A stretch of 64,000 nt of DNA from Streptomyces sp. NBC_00237 (lineage in GTDB: Bacteria > Actinomycetota > Actinomycetes > Streptomycetales > Streptomycetaceae), in assembly GCF_026342435.1 (NCBI RefSeq), contig NZ_JAPEMT010000002.1:2604001-2668000 (forward strand), written 5' to 3'. Positions 15,537 to 23,650 of this stretch are shown one piece after another (the first letter of the stretch is position 1; the number at the start of each line of letters is the position of its first letter). The translations under genes and the position numbers were made by a program. The notes beneath the pieces were generated by a model, which ran no database searches, was not told where the DNA came from, and worked only from the letters and a program-made list of their open reading frames with translations.

Positions 15537-16877
15537 GTGAGCCGCAGTTGGAAGCGAATCCCCCTCCGGAAGCGAACCCCCCTCGTCGCCCTCGGTGCCG
15601 TCACCGCTCTCGCCGTCCTCACGGCCTGCGGCGGCGGTGACGGCACCGCCGCCGCGCCCGGGGCCGACGGCAAGCCCGTGGACCTGACCTTCTGGGGCTG
15701 GGCCAAGGGAACCAAGGAGGTCGTCGACGCCTTCAACGCCTCGCACACGAACATCAGGGTGAAGTTCGAGGAGATACCGTCCGGCAACGCGGGCGGGTAC
15801 GCGAAGATCTCCAACGCGGTGAAGGCGGGCAACGCCCCCGACCTGGTGTCCATCGAGTACCCCATGCTGCCGGAGTTCGTCAGCCAGGGCTCGGTGCAGG
15901 ACATCGGCGCGCTGCTCGGCGACGACGTGAAGAAGAAGTTCCTGCCGCAGGCGGTGGAGCTGACGACGCTCGGCGGCAAGAACTGGGCGGTCCCCTTCGA
16001 CGCAGCACCGCAGGCGTTCTACTACCGCAAGGACCTCTTCACGAAGTACGGCGTCGACGTGCCGAAGACCTGGGACGAGTTCAGGGCGGCGGCCGAGAAG
16101 GTGAAGAAGGCCGACGCGAAGGCGCGGATCGGCACCTTCTTCCCGGACGACCCGACGACGTTCCAGGCGATGGCCTGGCAGGCGGGAGCCCAGTGGTTCA
16201 AGGCCGAGGGCGACACCTGGAAGGTGAACACCACCGACGCCGCGACCACCAAGGTCTCCGCGTACTGGCAGCAGCTCCTCGACGACGACCTGGTCCGCAA
16301 CAACGCCTCCTTCAGCCCGGAGTGGACCAACTCCCTCAAGAGCGGCGGCACCGTCGGCTACCTCGGCGCGGCCTGGGGCGCGGGTGTCCTGAAGGGCACG
16401 CTGCCGGAGCAGGAGGGCAAGTGGGCGGTCGCCCCGATGCCGACCTGGGACGGCAGGGCGGCCAGCGGGATGCTCGGCGGGTCGACGTTCGCGGTGACCA
16501 AGGGCAGCAAGAAGGCGTCCGCCTCGGTCGAGTTCGCGAAGTGGATGACGACGACGGAGGCGGGCATCAAGGCCCGTATCGCGTCCGGCACTTCGAGCGC
16601 CTTCCCGGCGGCGACCGAGCTGCGTCCGGCGGCGAAGAAGGCGTTCGACGCGACGTACTACGGCGGCCAGGACATCTACCAGGTCTTCGAGGAAGCCGGT
16701 ACGTCGATCACCCCGAACTGGGCGTGGGGCCCGAGCACCGGCACCACCAACAGCGTCATCAAGGACCAGTTCGGCAGGGTCACAGGCGGCGGCACGACGA
16801 TCGCCGATGCGGTGAAGGCCGGTCATGACGCGACGGTCGCCGAGCTGAAGAAGCGCGGCCTGAAGGTCGAGGGCTGA
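15537..16877 (+). CDS. Sugar ABC transporter solute-binding lipoprotein
   Basis: A 446-residue family 1 extracellular solute-binding protein. The signal peptide ends in a lipobox (VLTAC, Cys31), so it is tethered to the outer face of the membrane. The mature part begins with the typical DLTFWGWAKG strand and has the bilobed pattern of MalE-like proteins, with many Trp and Tyr for sugar stacking. GTG start with CAGGAG upstream. It is the first gene of a binding protein-permease-permease operon under the octamer operator; the next gene starts 8 bp later. The ligand is likely an oligosaccharide; which one is unknown. Confidence 0.94.
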   Translation: MSRSWKRIPLRKRTPLVALGAVTALAVLTACGGGDGTAAAPGADGKPVDLTFWGWAKGTKEVVDAFNASHTNIRVKFEEIPSGNAGGYAKISNAVKAGNAPDLVSIEYPMLPEFVSQGSVQDIGALLGDDVKKKFLPQAVELTTLGGKNWAVPFDAAPQAFYYRKDLFTKYGVDVPKTWDEFRAAAEKVKKADAKARIGTFFPDDPTTFQAMAWQAGAQWFKAEGDTWKVNTTDAATTKVSAYWQQLLDDDLVRNNASFSPEWTNSLKSGGTVGYLGAAWGAGVLKGTLPEQEGKWAVAPMPTWDGRAASGMLGGSTFAVTKGSKKASASVEFAKWMTTTEAGIKARIASGTSSAFPAATELRPAAKKAFDATYYGGQDIYQVFEEAGTSITPNWAWGPSTGTTNSVIKDQFGRVTGGGTTIADAVKAGHDATVAELKKRGLKVEG

Positions 16878-16885
16878 GCCCCACC

Positions 16886-17947
16886 ATGACCACCACGAAG
16901 GCCGAATCCGGCACGGGGGCCCGGTGCGCGAGCGGGGCCGCCCGTGCCGCCGGGCCGGTCGGCCGCGCGGCCCCCGCGCCCCCGCCCGTACGCGGGCGGC
17001 CCCGCTCCCGCACCGGGCGTGCCGCCGCCCTCCTCCTCGCCCCCTTCTTCGTGCTGTTCGTCCTGGTGATGGTCGTGCCGATCGGATACGCGGTGTGGCT
17101 CAGCCTCTTCAGCGAGAAGCAGTCGGGACTGGGCTTCGGCGGGGTCGAGACCGTGTTCAGCGGCCTCGACAACTACACGGCGGCGCTGGGCGATCCGGCC
17201 TTCCGGGAGGGCTTCCTGGTCCTTCTCGGGTACTGCGCGCTCTACATCCCGCTGATGATCGGCGGGGCCCTCGCGCTGGCCCTGCTCCTCGACTCGGCGC
17301 TCGCCCGCGCGCGCCGCTTCTTCCAGCTCGCCCTGTTCCTGCCGCACGCCGTGCCCGGCATCATCGCCGCGCTGATCTGGGTGTACCTGTACACGCCGCA
17401 GCTCAGCCCGGTGGTCGACGCGATGGAGGCGGGCGGGATCGGCTTCGACTTCTTCTCGCCGTCGGGCGCGCTGCCCTCGGTGGTCAACATCGCCCTGTGG
17501 GAGTGGCTCGGCTACAACATGGTGATCTTCTACGCCGCCCTCCAGGCCGTCGACCGGGCCGTCCTGGAGGCGGCCACCGTCGACGGGGCGGGGGCCTGGC
17601 GCACCGCGTTCAGCATCAAGGTGCCGCTGATCAGGGCGTCGGTGGTGATGGTCGCGCTGTTCACGGTCATCGGCTCGCTCCAGCTCTTCACCGAACCTCT
17701 CATCCTCAACAAGGGCACCGGTTCCGCCGTCACCTCCACCTGGACGCCGAACATGTACGCCTACACCGCGGCCTTCGACCGCAACGACTACGGGCTCGCC
17801 GCGGCGGCCTCCGTACTCCTGGCCCTGACGGCGGCACTGCTGTCGTTCGTGGTGACGAAGCTGTCGGGCGGACGCAAGCAGAAGAAGGGCGGAACGAAGA
17901 GGGCCGTGCCGAAGAAGGCCGGAATGGAGGAGGTGGCGTCCGCATGA
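16886..17947 (+). CDS. Sugar ABC transporter permease (MalF type)
   Basis: A 353-residue inner-membrane protein with an Arg/Pro-rich cytoplasmic N-terminus of about 50 residues, six hydrophobic segments and the EAA loop (EAATVDGAGAWRTAFSIKVP), which contacts the ATPase. It forms the channel with the following permease, whose start overlaps its stop by 4 bp (ATGA). It ends in a Lys-rich tail. No ATP-binding subunit lies in the operon. In Streptomyces many such importers share the ATPase MsiK encoded elsewhere, and that is the likely case here. Confidence 0.94.
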   Translation: MTTTKAESGTGARCASGAARAAGPVGRAAPAPPPVRGRPRSRTGRAAALLLAPFFVLFVLVMVVPIGYAVWLSLFSEKQSGLGFGGVETVFSGLDNYTAALGDPAFREGFLVLLGYCALYIPLMIGGALALALLLDSALARARRFFQLALFLPHAVPGIIAALIWVYLYTPQLSPVVDAMEAGGIGFDFFSPSGALPSVVNIALWEWLGYNMVIFYAALQAVDRAVLEAATVDGAGAWRTAFSIKVPLIRASVVMVALFTVIGSLQLFTEPLILNKGTGSAVTSTWTPNMYAYTAAFDRNDYGLAAAASVLLALTAALLSFVVTKLSGGRKQKKGGTKRAVPKKAGMEEVASA

Positions 17948-18810
17948 GCACCGCCGTGTCGCCCACCGCACCGCCGAACCGCTGGCTGTCCCGTACCGCC
18001 GTCAACGGCGCGCTCGTCCTCGCCACGCTCTACATGCTCTTCCCCCTCGTCTGGCTGCTCACCGCCGCCACCAAGGACGCGGGCGGCCTCCTCGCGGGCA
18101 ACGCGTTCTCCTTCGAGGGCTTCGACCTCGGGCAGAACCTCTCCGCGCTCGCCTCCCACGGTGACGGCATCTACGTCCGCTGGTACGCCAACTCCCTTCT
18201 GTACGCGGGTGTGGGGGCCGTGCTCAGCTCGCTGGTGAGCGTCGCGGCGGGCTACGCCTTCGACAAGTACGCCTTCCGGGGCAAGGAGAAGCTGTTCTCC
18301 ACGGTGCTGCTCGGGGTGCTGGTCCCGACGACCGCGCTCGCCCTGCCCCTGTACCTCCTGGCCAGCAAGATCGGGCTGGTCAACACCTACTGGGCGGTCC
18401 TGCTGCCGGTCCTGGTCCACCCCTTCGGCGTCTACCTCTCGCGGGTCTTCAGCGCGGGCTACATCCCGAACGAGGCCCTGGAGGCGGCCCGTATCGACGG
18501 GGCGGGCGAGCTGCGGATCTTCGTCTCGATCGGTCTGCCCATGGTGATGCCGGGGTTCGTGACCGTCTTCCTCTTCCAGTTCACCGCGATCTGGAACAAC
18601 TTCTTCCTCCCCCTGGTGATGCTGTCGGACCAGAAGCTCTTCCCGCTGAGCCTCGGTCTCTACGCGTGGAACTCCAACGCCCACGCCGAGCCGACGTACC
18701 TCCCGATGGTCGTCACCGGCTCCCTCCTCGCCGTCGTCCCCCTGATCGTCGCCTTCGTCTCCCTCCAGCGGCACTGGAAGGCCGGGCTCACGGCCGGCAG
18801 CGTCAAGTGA
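17944..18810 (+). CDS. Sugar ABC transporter permease (MalG type)
   Basis: A 288-residue membrane protein, six predicted helices, with the EAA loop EAARIDGAGELRIFVSIGLP near residue 180. It pairs with the upstream permease; the ATGA overlap at 17944-17947 indicates translational coupling. The next gene, a hydroxyacid dehydrogenase, starts 50 bp later on the same strand and is probably in the same transcript. Confidence 0.94.
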   Translation: MSTAVSPTAPPNRWLSRTAVNGALVLATLYMLFPLVWLLTAATKDAGGLLAGNAFSFEGFDLGQNLSALASHGDGIYVRWYANSLLYAGVGAVLSSLVSVAAGYAFDKYAFRGKEKLFSTVLLGVLVPTTALALPLYLLASKIGLVNTYWAVLLPVLVHPFGVYLSRVFSAGYIPNEALEAARIDGAGELRIFVSIGLPMVMPGFVTVFLFQFTAIWNNFFLPLVMLSDQKLFPLSLGLYAWNSNAHAEPTYLPMVVTGSLLAVVPLIVAFVSLQRHWKAGLTAGSVK

Positions 18811-18860
18811 CGAGCCATTCCTTAGCGCCGAACGACCTGATGAGGAGCCCGAGTTCCACC

Positions 18861-19928
18861 ATGCACCACGCCACTGACAATCGGCCCGTCGTCCCCGGCG
18901 GAGCGGCGTCCCCGGCCGTCCACCGGCCGAGGACCCTGCTCGCCATGGCCCCCGGGCTCGCCGACCGGCTCTTCACGCAGGAGCAGCGCGCCCGGCTGGC
19001 GCGCATCGCCCGCACCGATCCGTATCTGGTCGCCGACGACCTGCACTCCCCCGCGTACGAGGACGCCCTCGCGGCGGCGGAGGTGCTGCTGACCTGCTGG
19101 GGGGCGACGCCGCTCACCTCGGACGTGCTGGAGAGGGCGCCCCGGCTGCGGGCGGTCGTACACGCGGCGGGATCGGTCAAGCACCATGTCACGCACGCCT
19201 GCTGGGAGCGGGGGCTGGTCGTCAGCGCGGCCGCCGGAGCCAATGCGCTGCCGGTCGCCGAGTACACCCTCGCCGCGATCCTCCTCGCGGGGAAGCAGGT
19301 GGGGCGGGCGGCGCGCAAGTACCGGGAGCTGGGCGGGGCCTCCCACGACTGGCGCACCGAGCTGGGCTCGTCCGGCAACTACCGCCGGACGGTCGGGATC
19401 GTCGGGGCGTCCCGGATCGGGCGTCGGGTCATCGAGCTGTTGCACCCCTTCGACCTGCGGGTACTGCTGTACGACCCGTACGTGAGCGGCGCCGAGGCGG
19501 CGCGGCTCGGGGTCGAACCCGTGGAGCTGCTGGAGCTGTGCGCGCGGAGCTCGGTCGTGTCCGTGCACGCGCCGCAGCTCCCGGAGACGCGGCACATGAT
19601 CGGTGCGCCCGAGCTGGCGGCGATGCCGGACGGGGCGACGCTGATCAACACGTCGCGGGGGTCGCTGGTCGACGAGGCGGCGCTCGTCGGGCATGCGCGG
19701 GCGGGGCGACTGGACGCCGTACTCGACGTGACCGAGCCCGAACTGCCGCCGCCCGGGTCGCCGTTGTACACCCTGCCGAACGTGCTGCTCACCCCCCACC
19801 TGGCGGGGTCGTTCGGCAACGAGCTGCACCGGATGGCGGCGCACGCGATCGACGAGGTGGGGCGGTACGGGGCGGGGCTGGCTTTCCTGGAGCCGGTCCG
19901 CGCGGAGGCGTTGGGGCGCTCAGCGTAG
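18861..19928 (+). CDS. D-isomer 2-hydroxyacid dehydrogenase family protein
   Basis: A 355-residue NAD(P)-dependent dehydrogenase. It shows the Rossmann motif GIVGASRIGRR and the conserved catalytic set: Arg in NTSRGSLVDE, Glu in DVTEPELP and His in TPHLAGSFGN. It may reduce a 2-keto acid or oxidise the hydroxyacid formed from the imported sugar. The start at ATG 18861 is chosen for the GAGGAG 13 bases upstream; ATG 18840 is in frame but lacks a ribosome site. It is the last gene of the sugar cluster, which suggests an acidic sugar pathway. Confidence 0.9.
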   Translation: MHHATDNRPVVPGGAASPAVHRPRTLLAMAPGLADRLFTQEQRARLARIARTDPYLVADDLHSPAYEDALAAAEVLLTCWGATPLTSDVLERAPRLRAVVHAAGSVKHHVTHACWERGLVVSAAAGANALPVAEYTLAAILLAGKQVGRAARKYRELGGASHDWRTELGSSGNYRRTVGIVGASRIGRRVIELLHPFDLRVLLYDPYVSGAEAARLGVEPVELLELCARSSVVSVHAPQLPETRHMIGAPELAAMPDGATLINTSRGSLVDEAALVGHARAGRLDAVLDVTEPELPPPGSPLYTLPNVLLTPHLAGSFGNELHRMAAHAIDEVGRYGAGLAFLEPVRAEALGRSA

Positions 19929-19993
19929 GGGCGTGGGGTCGCAGGGGCGTGGGGCCGCAGGGCCGTGGGGGTCCGTACGGGCGGGTGCGTCGT

Positions 19994-20021
19994 GGCTGTT
20001 CGCGCAGTTCCCCGCGCCCCC
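19994..20021. repeat. Dispersed Streptomyces intergenic repeat (CGCGCAGTTCCCCGCGCCCC type)
   Basis: The segment GGCTGTTCGCGCAGTTCCCC (19994-20013) and the following GCGCCCC match a short element I remember as recurring many times between genes in Streptomyces genomes. It lies downstream of the dehydrogenase gene. Its function is unknown. Confidence 0.55.
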
Positions 20022-20065
20022 TGAACGCCTCAGCCCCACCCCGAGGGCCCGCCCCGGAAAGCGCC

Positions 20066-20102
20066 GAAGCCCGGCCCCGTCATCGCGACGGGGCCGGGCT
20101 TC
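20066..20102. terminator. Strong hairpin downstream of groEL1
   Basis: A 16-bp perfect stem (20066-20081 with 20087-20102), loop of five bases, between the convergent dehydrogenase and groEL1 genes. It likely terminates groESL transcription and may work in both directions. Confidence 0.85.
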
Positions 20103-20134
20103 AGGAACGTACAGCTACCTGCTGAGCCTCAGGC

Positions 20135-21760
20135 TCAGTGGGAGTGGCCGTGGCCGCCGTGACCGGCGTCGCCCTCGTCCTCGGCCGGCTTCTCGACGAC
20201 CAGGGTCTCGGTCGTGAGCAGCAGCGAGGCGATGGAAGCGGCGTTCTCCAGGGCGGAGCGCGTGACCTTGACCGGGTCGATGACGCCGGCCTTGACCAGG
20301 TCGCCGTACTCGCCGGTCGCGGCGTTGAAGCCCTGACCCTTGTCGAGGTCGGCGACCTTCGAGGTGATGACGTAACCCTCGAGACCGGCGTTCTCGGCGA
20401 TCCAGCGCAGCGGCTCGACGGCGGCGCGGCGGACGACCGCGACACCCGTGGCCTCGTCGCCGGTCTTGCCGAGGTTGCCCTCGAGGACCTTCACGGCGTG
20501 GACGAGCGCGGAGCCACCACCGGAGACGATGCCCTCCTCGACCGCGGCGCGGGTCGCGGAGATGGCGTCCTCCAGACGGTGCTTCTTCTCCTTGAGCTCG
20601 ACCTCGGTCGCGGCACCGACCTTGATGACGCAGACGCCACCGGCGAGCTTCGCCAGGCGCTCCTGGAGCTTCTCGCGGTCCCAGTCGGAGTCCGTGGACT
20701 CGATCTCGGCCTTGATCTGGTTGACGCGGCCCTGCACGTCGGCGGACTCGCCACCGCCGTCGACGATGACCGTGTCGTCCTTGGAGATCGTGACGCGGCG
20801 GGCGGTGCCCAGTACGTCCAGACCGGCCTGGTCGAGCTTGAGGCCGACCTCTTCGGCGATGACGGTGGCACCGGTGAGGGTGGCCATGTCGCCGAGCATC
20901 GCCTTGCGGCGGTCGCCGAAGCCCGGGGCCTTGACGGCCACGGCGTTGAACGTGCCGCGGATCTTGTTGACGACGAGGGTGGAGAGCGCCTCGCCCTCGA
21001 CGTCCTCGGCGATGATCAGCAGCGGCTTGGAGCCACCGGCCTGGATGACCTTCTCCAGGAGGGGCAGCAGGTCCTGGATCGAACCGATCTTGCCCTGGTG
21101 GATCAGGATGTACGGGTCGTCGAGGACGGCCTCCATACGCTCCTGGTCGGTCACCATGTACGGCGACAGGTAGCCCTTGTCGAAGGCCATGCCCTCGGTG
21201 AAGTCGAGCTCCAGGCCGAAGGTGTTGGACTCCTCGACGGTGATGACGCCGTCCTTGCCGACCTTGTCCATCGCCTCGGCGATGAGCTCGCCGACCTGCT
21301 GGTCCTGCGCGGAGAGCGCGGCCACGGCGGCGATGTCGGACTTGTCCTCGATCGGGCGGGCGGTCGCGAGGAGCTCCTCGGACACGGCCTTGACCGCGGC
21401 GTCGATGCCCTTCTTCAGGGCGGCCGGGGAAGCACCCGCGGCGACGTTGCGCAGACCCTCGCGGACGAGCGCCTGGGCCAGCACGGTGGCGGTGGTCGTA
21501 CCGTCACCCGCGATGTCGTTGGTCTTGGTCGCCACCTCCTTCACCAGCTGGGCGCCGAGGTTCTCGTACGGGTCGTCGAGCTCGACCTCACGCGCGATGG
21601 TGACACCGTCGTTGGTGATGGTCGGGGCGCCGAACTTCTTGTCGATGACGACGTTGCGGCCGCGGGGGCCGATCGTCACCTTCACGGTGTCGGCAAGCTT
21701 GTTGACGCCGCGCTCAAGGGCGCGACGGGCGTCCTCGTCGAACTTCAGGATCTTCGCCAT
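20135..21760 (-). CDS. groEL1: Chaperonin GroEL1
   Basis: A 541-residue 60-kDa chaperonin, the ATP-driven folding chamber partner of GroES. The sequence is canonical throughout (AKILKFDEDARRALERGVN at the start, the ATP-binding GDGTTTATVLA, EGIVSGGGSALVH). The C-terminus is histidine-rich (GDAGHGGHGHSH) instead of the Gly-Met repeats of the main chaperonin GroEL2, which marks it as the groES-linked copy of actinobacteria. It lies 113 bp downstream of groES in the same transcript, controlled by CIRCE/HrcA. Start ATG 21760. Confidence 0.97.
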   Translation of the reverse strand: MAKILKFDEDARRALERGVNKLADTVKVTIGPRGRNVVIDKKFGAPTITNDGVTIAREVELDDPYENLGAQLVKEVATKTNDIAGDGTTTATVLAQALVREGLRNVAAGASPAALKKGIDAAVKAVSEELLATARPIEDKSDIAAVAALSAQDQQVGELIAEAMDKVGKDGVITVEESNTFGLELDFTEGMAFDKGYLSPYMVTDQERMEAVLDDPYILIHQGKIGSIQDLLPLLEKVIQAGGSKPLLIIAEDVEGEALSTLVVNKIRGTFNAVAVKAPGFGDRRKAMLGDMATLTGATVIAEEVGLKLDQAGLDVLGTARRVTISKDDTVIVDGGGESADVQGRVNQIKAEIESTDSDWDREKLQERLAKLAGGVCVIKVGAATEVELKEKKHRLEDAISATRAAVEEGIVSGGGSALVHAVKVLEGNLGKTGDEATGVAVVRRAAVEPLRWIAENAGLEGYVITSKVADLDKGQGFNAATGEYGDLVKAGVIDPVKVTRSALENAASIASLLLTTETLVVEKPAEDEGDAGHGGHGHSH

Positions 21761-21872
21761 GGAGCTTTTCAAGTCCTCTCGGAATTACGAACTGCGCAAA
21801 ACGAGCCGCGCCCCTGTCCACCCGGCGTGTGAGCGGGGGCCAGGGGCGCGGTTCATGAAATGCAGAAGTGAA

Positions 21873-22181
21873 TTACTTCTCGATGATCGCGAGAACGTCG
21901 CGAGCCGAGAGGACGAGGTACTCCTCGCCGCTGTACTTCACCTCGGTGCCGCCGTACTTGCTGTACAGCACTACGTCGCCGACGGAGACGTCGAGCGGGA
22001 GGCGCTCGCCGTTCTCGAAGCGGCCCGGGCCCACGGCGAGGACGACGCCCTCCTGGGGCTTCTCCTTCGCGGTGTCCGGGATGACCAGGCCAGAGGCGGT
22101 GGTCTGCTCGGCGTCGAGCGGCTGGACCACGATGCGGTCCTCAAGCGGCTTGATGGCAACCTTGGAGCTTGCGGTCGTCAC
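21873..22181 (-). CDS. groES: Co-chaperonin GroES
   Basis: A 102-residue 10-kDa lid of the chaperonin. It has the mobile loop near residues 20-35 (EQTTASGLVIPDTAKEKP), the EGVVLAVGPG strand and GDVVLYSKYGGTEV. The GTG start is preceded by GGGGGAG. It is the first gene of the groES-groEL1 operon, with two CIRCE operators and a sigma-70-like promoter 120-170 bases upstream. Confidence 0.98.
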   Translation of the reverse strand: MTTASSKVAIKPLEDRIVVQPLDAEQTTASGLVIPDTAKEKPQEGVVLAVGPGRFENGERLPLDVSVGDVVLYSKYGGTEVKYSGEEYLVLSARDVLAIIEK

Positions 22182-22280
22182 GATCCGGTCTCCCCCTTCG
22201 GAGATCTCACGGGGTTAACAGTCTGGGGTGGCGACCAGGTGGATCCGTCGTCGCGGGTGCCGGACCTGCCCGTCGCTGTG

Positions 22281-22307
22281 TTGGCACTCTCCAGTGGTGA
22301 GTGCCAG
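22281..22307. promoter_or_regulatory. CIRCE operator 1 (HrcA)
   Basis: TTGGCACTC (22281-22289), nine bases, GAGTGCCAG (22299-22307): one mismatch from the perfect CIRCE dyad bound by the heat-shock repressor HrcA. Confidence 0.93.
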
Positions 22308-22312
22308 AGCCG

Positions 22313-22341
22313 AGACTATGACGCGGTTAGCACTCGGTCAA
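22313..22341 (-). promoter_or_regulatory. groES promoter
   Basis: On the minus strand TTGACC (22341-22336) and TAGTCT (22318-22313) are separated by 17 bases, a good vegetative promoter. The -35 box lies inside CIRCE 2 and CIRCE 1 follows the start site, so HrcA would block it from both sides. Confidence 0.7.
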
Positions 22342-22353
22342 GCGGAGTGCCAA
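22327..22353. promoter_or_regulatory. CIRCE operator 2 (HrcA)
   Basis: TTAGCACTC (22327-22335), nine bases, GAGTGCCAA (22345-22353), a near-perfect CIRCE dyad covering the -35 region of the groES promoter. Confidence 0.95.
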
Positions 22354-22613
22354 TTCAGGACCGCCGGGGGTGACGGGGGCGGGTCCCGTCACGGGTTCCG
22401 GAGGGGGTCTCGGTACGGGCTCCGGGCGGTCTCGGTACGGGCTCTGGGGGCCTTCGTACGGGTTCTGAGCGGTCTCCGTACGGAGAAACGTACGGCGGGC
22501 CTCTTGGGTTCCGTACGACAGTGCGAGCCGTGACCTCCGATCCGGTACGGCGCCCCCCGCCTCGGCCGGGGCCAGGACCGGCGGCTCGCCGCACCCGAGC
22601 GGGAGTGGCTCTT
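22354..22613. other. Intergenic region upstream of groES, 260 bp
   Basis: No gene seen. It holds a perfect hairpin GTGACGGG/CCCGTCAC (22370-22377 and 22385-22392) that could terminate the upstream deacetylase transcript, and six GTACGG hexamers scattered in a degenerate repeat between about 22410 and 22555. Confidence 0.55.
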
Positions 22614-23510
22614 CTAGAGGTAGTCCTCCAGGCGGGCCACCGTGAAGCCCTGGTCCTGTATGCGGCGCAGCATGCGGGTCGTCATTTCGGTGATCGTCGA
22701 ACCCTTGAGCTCGTCCGGTCCTCGGAAGTGGGCGAGGACGATGTCGCCGGGCTTGAGGCGGTCGCCCTCCGCGTACCGCATGTTGTGGATCTGCATGGAC
22801 TCCCGCCACAGGACGAGGGCCTTCACCCCGCAGCTGCCCGCCGCGCGCACGGTGTCGCTGTTGTAGTTGCCGTACGGCGGGCGGAAGAGGGTGGGGCGGG
22901 TGCCGAAGTGGGCTTCCAGGCGGTCCTGCTGGCCGCAGATCTGCCGGCGCTGGCCCTCGTAGGAGAGGGTGCGGAGGTTGGCGTGGCCCGTGGTGTGGTT
23001 CTGGATCGTGCCGCCGCCCGCGTCGCGGAGCTTCTTGAAGTGGTCGTAGTCGCTCCCGGCGACGCTGTCCGTGAGGAACATGCTGACCGGCAGCTTCAGC
23101 TCCGCGACCATCTTCACGAACTGCGGGTCCTTCTCGGCCCCGTCGTCGTAGGTGAGGAAGACGACCTTGTCGTTCGTCTTCACCCGGTCGAGCACGACGG
23201 GCGGTCCGGAGGGCTTGAGCACGGGGGTGCGGTCCGGGCGCTCGGGCACCGGCGCGAGGGGCTTCGGCAGGCCCCAGCGGGTGTACGCCTTGGCCGGTAC
23301 GCCCCTGGTGTCGGTCAGGGGGGCGGCGGGGGCGGGGTTGCCGGGGGCGGTGGGGTGGGACGCCGACCGGTCCGGCGCTGTCGAGGGCCCTCCCCCCACC
23401 CCCTCCCCGGAGTTCCCTCCGGAACAGCCGCTCACCCCCACGGCGAGCACAGCGGCCGCCACCGCTCCCGCAACCCACAGCCCCGACCGGCGCACTCGTA
23501 CTCCACCCAC
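22614..23510 (-). CDS. Polysaccharide deacetylase lipoprotein (NodB domain), copy 1
   Basis: A 298-residue secreted lipoprotein: the signal peptide ends in lipobox GVSGC (Cys29), a Pro/Ala-rich linker follows, then a NodB domain from about residue 115. Metal and catalytic motifs are present: TYDDG (motif 1), HTTGH (motif 2) and RPPYGNYN (motif 3). It should remove N-acetyl or O-acetyl groups from cell-wall or other glycans. The GTG start at 23510 has AAGGA upstream; GTG 23495 is an alternative. It is a paralogue of the gene 140 bp upstream on the same strand, with which it is about half identical in the catalytic domain. Confidence 0.92.
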   Translation of the reverse strand: MGGVRVRRSGLWVAGAVAAAVLAVGVSGCSGGNSGEGVGGGPSTAPDRSASHPTAPGNPAPAAPLTDTRGVPAKAYTRWGLPKPLAPVPERPDRTPVLKPSGPPVVLDRVKTNDKVVFLTYDDGAEKDPQFVKMVAELKLPVSMFLTDSVAGSDYDHFKKLRDAGGGTIQNHTTGHANLRTLSYEGQRRQICGQQDRLEAHFGTRPTLFRPPYGNYNSDTVRAAGSCGVKALVLWRESMQIHNMRYAEGDRLKPGDIVLAHFRGPDELKGSTITEMTTRMLRRIQDQGFTVARLEDYL

Positions 23511-23650
23511 TGGATTCCTTCGACCTTCGACCTTCGTGCCCGTTCCGGCGCACTCCGCCGGAGGGTGTGCGATTCCCGCTCCCGCGCTAGCAGACGGGAA
23601 GTCGGCCCCGCTCGTTCCCGCGCCGCCACTCCTACCGAGGAACAGAGCGG

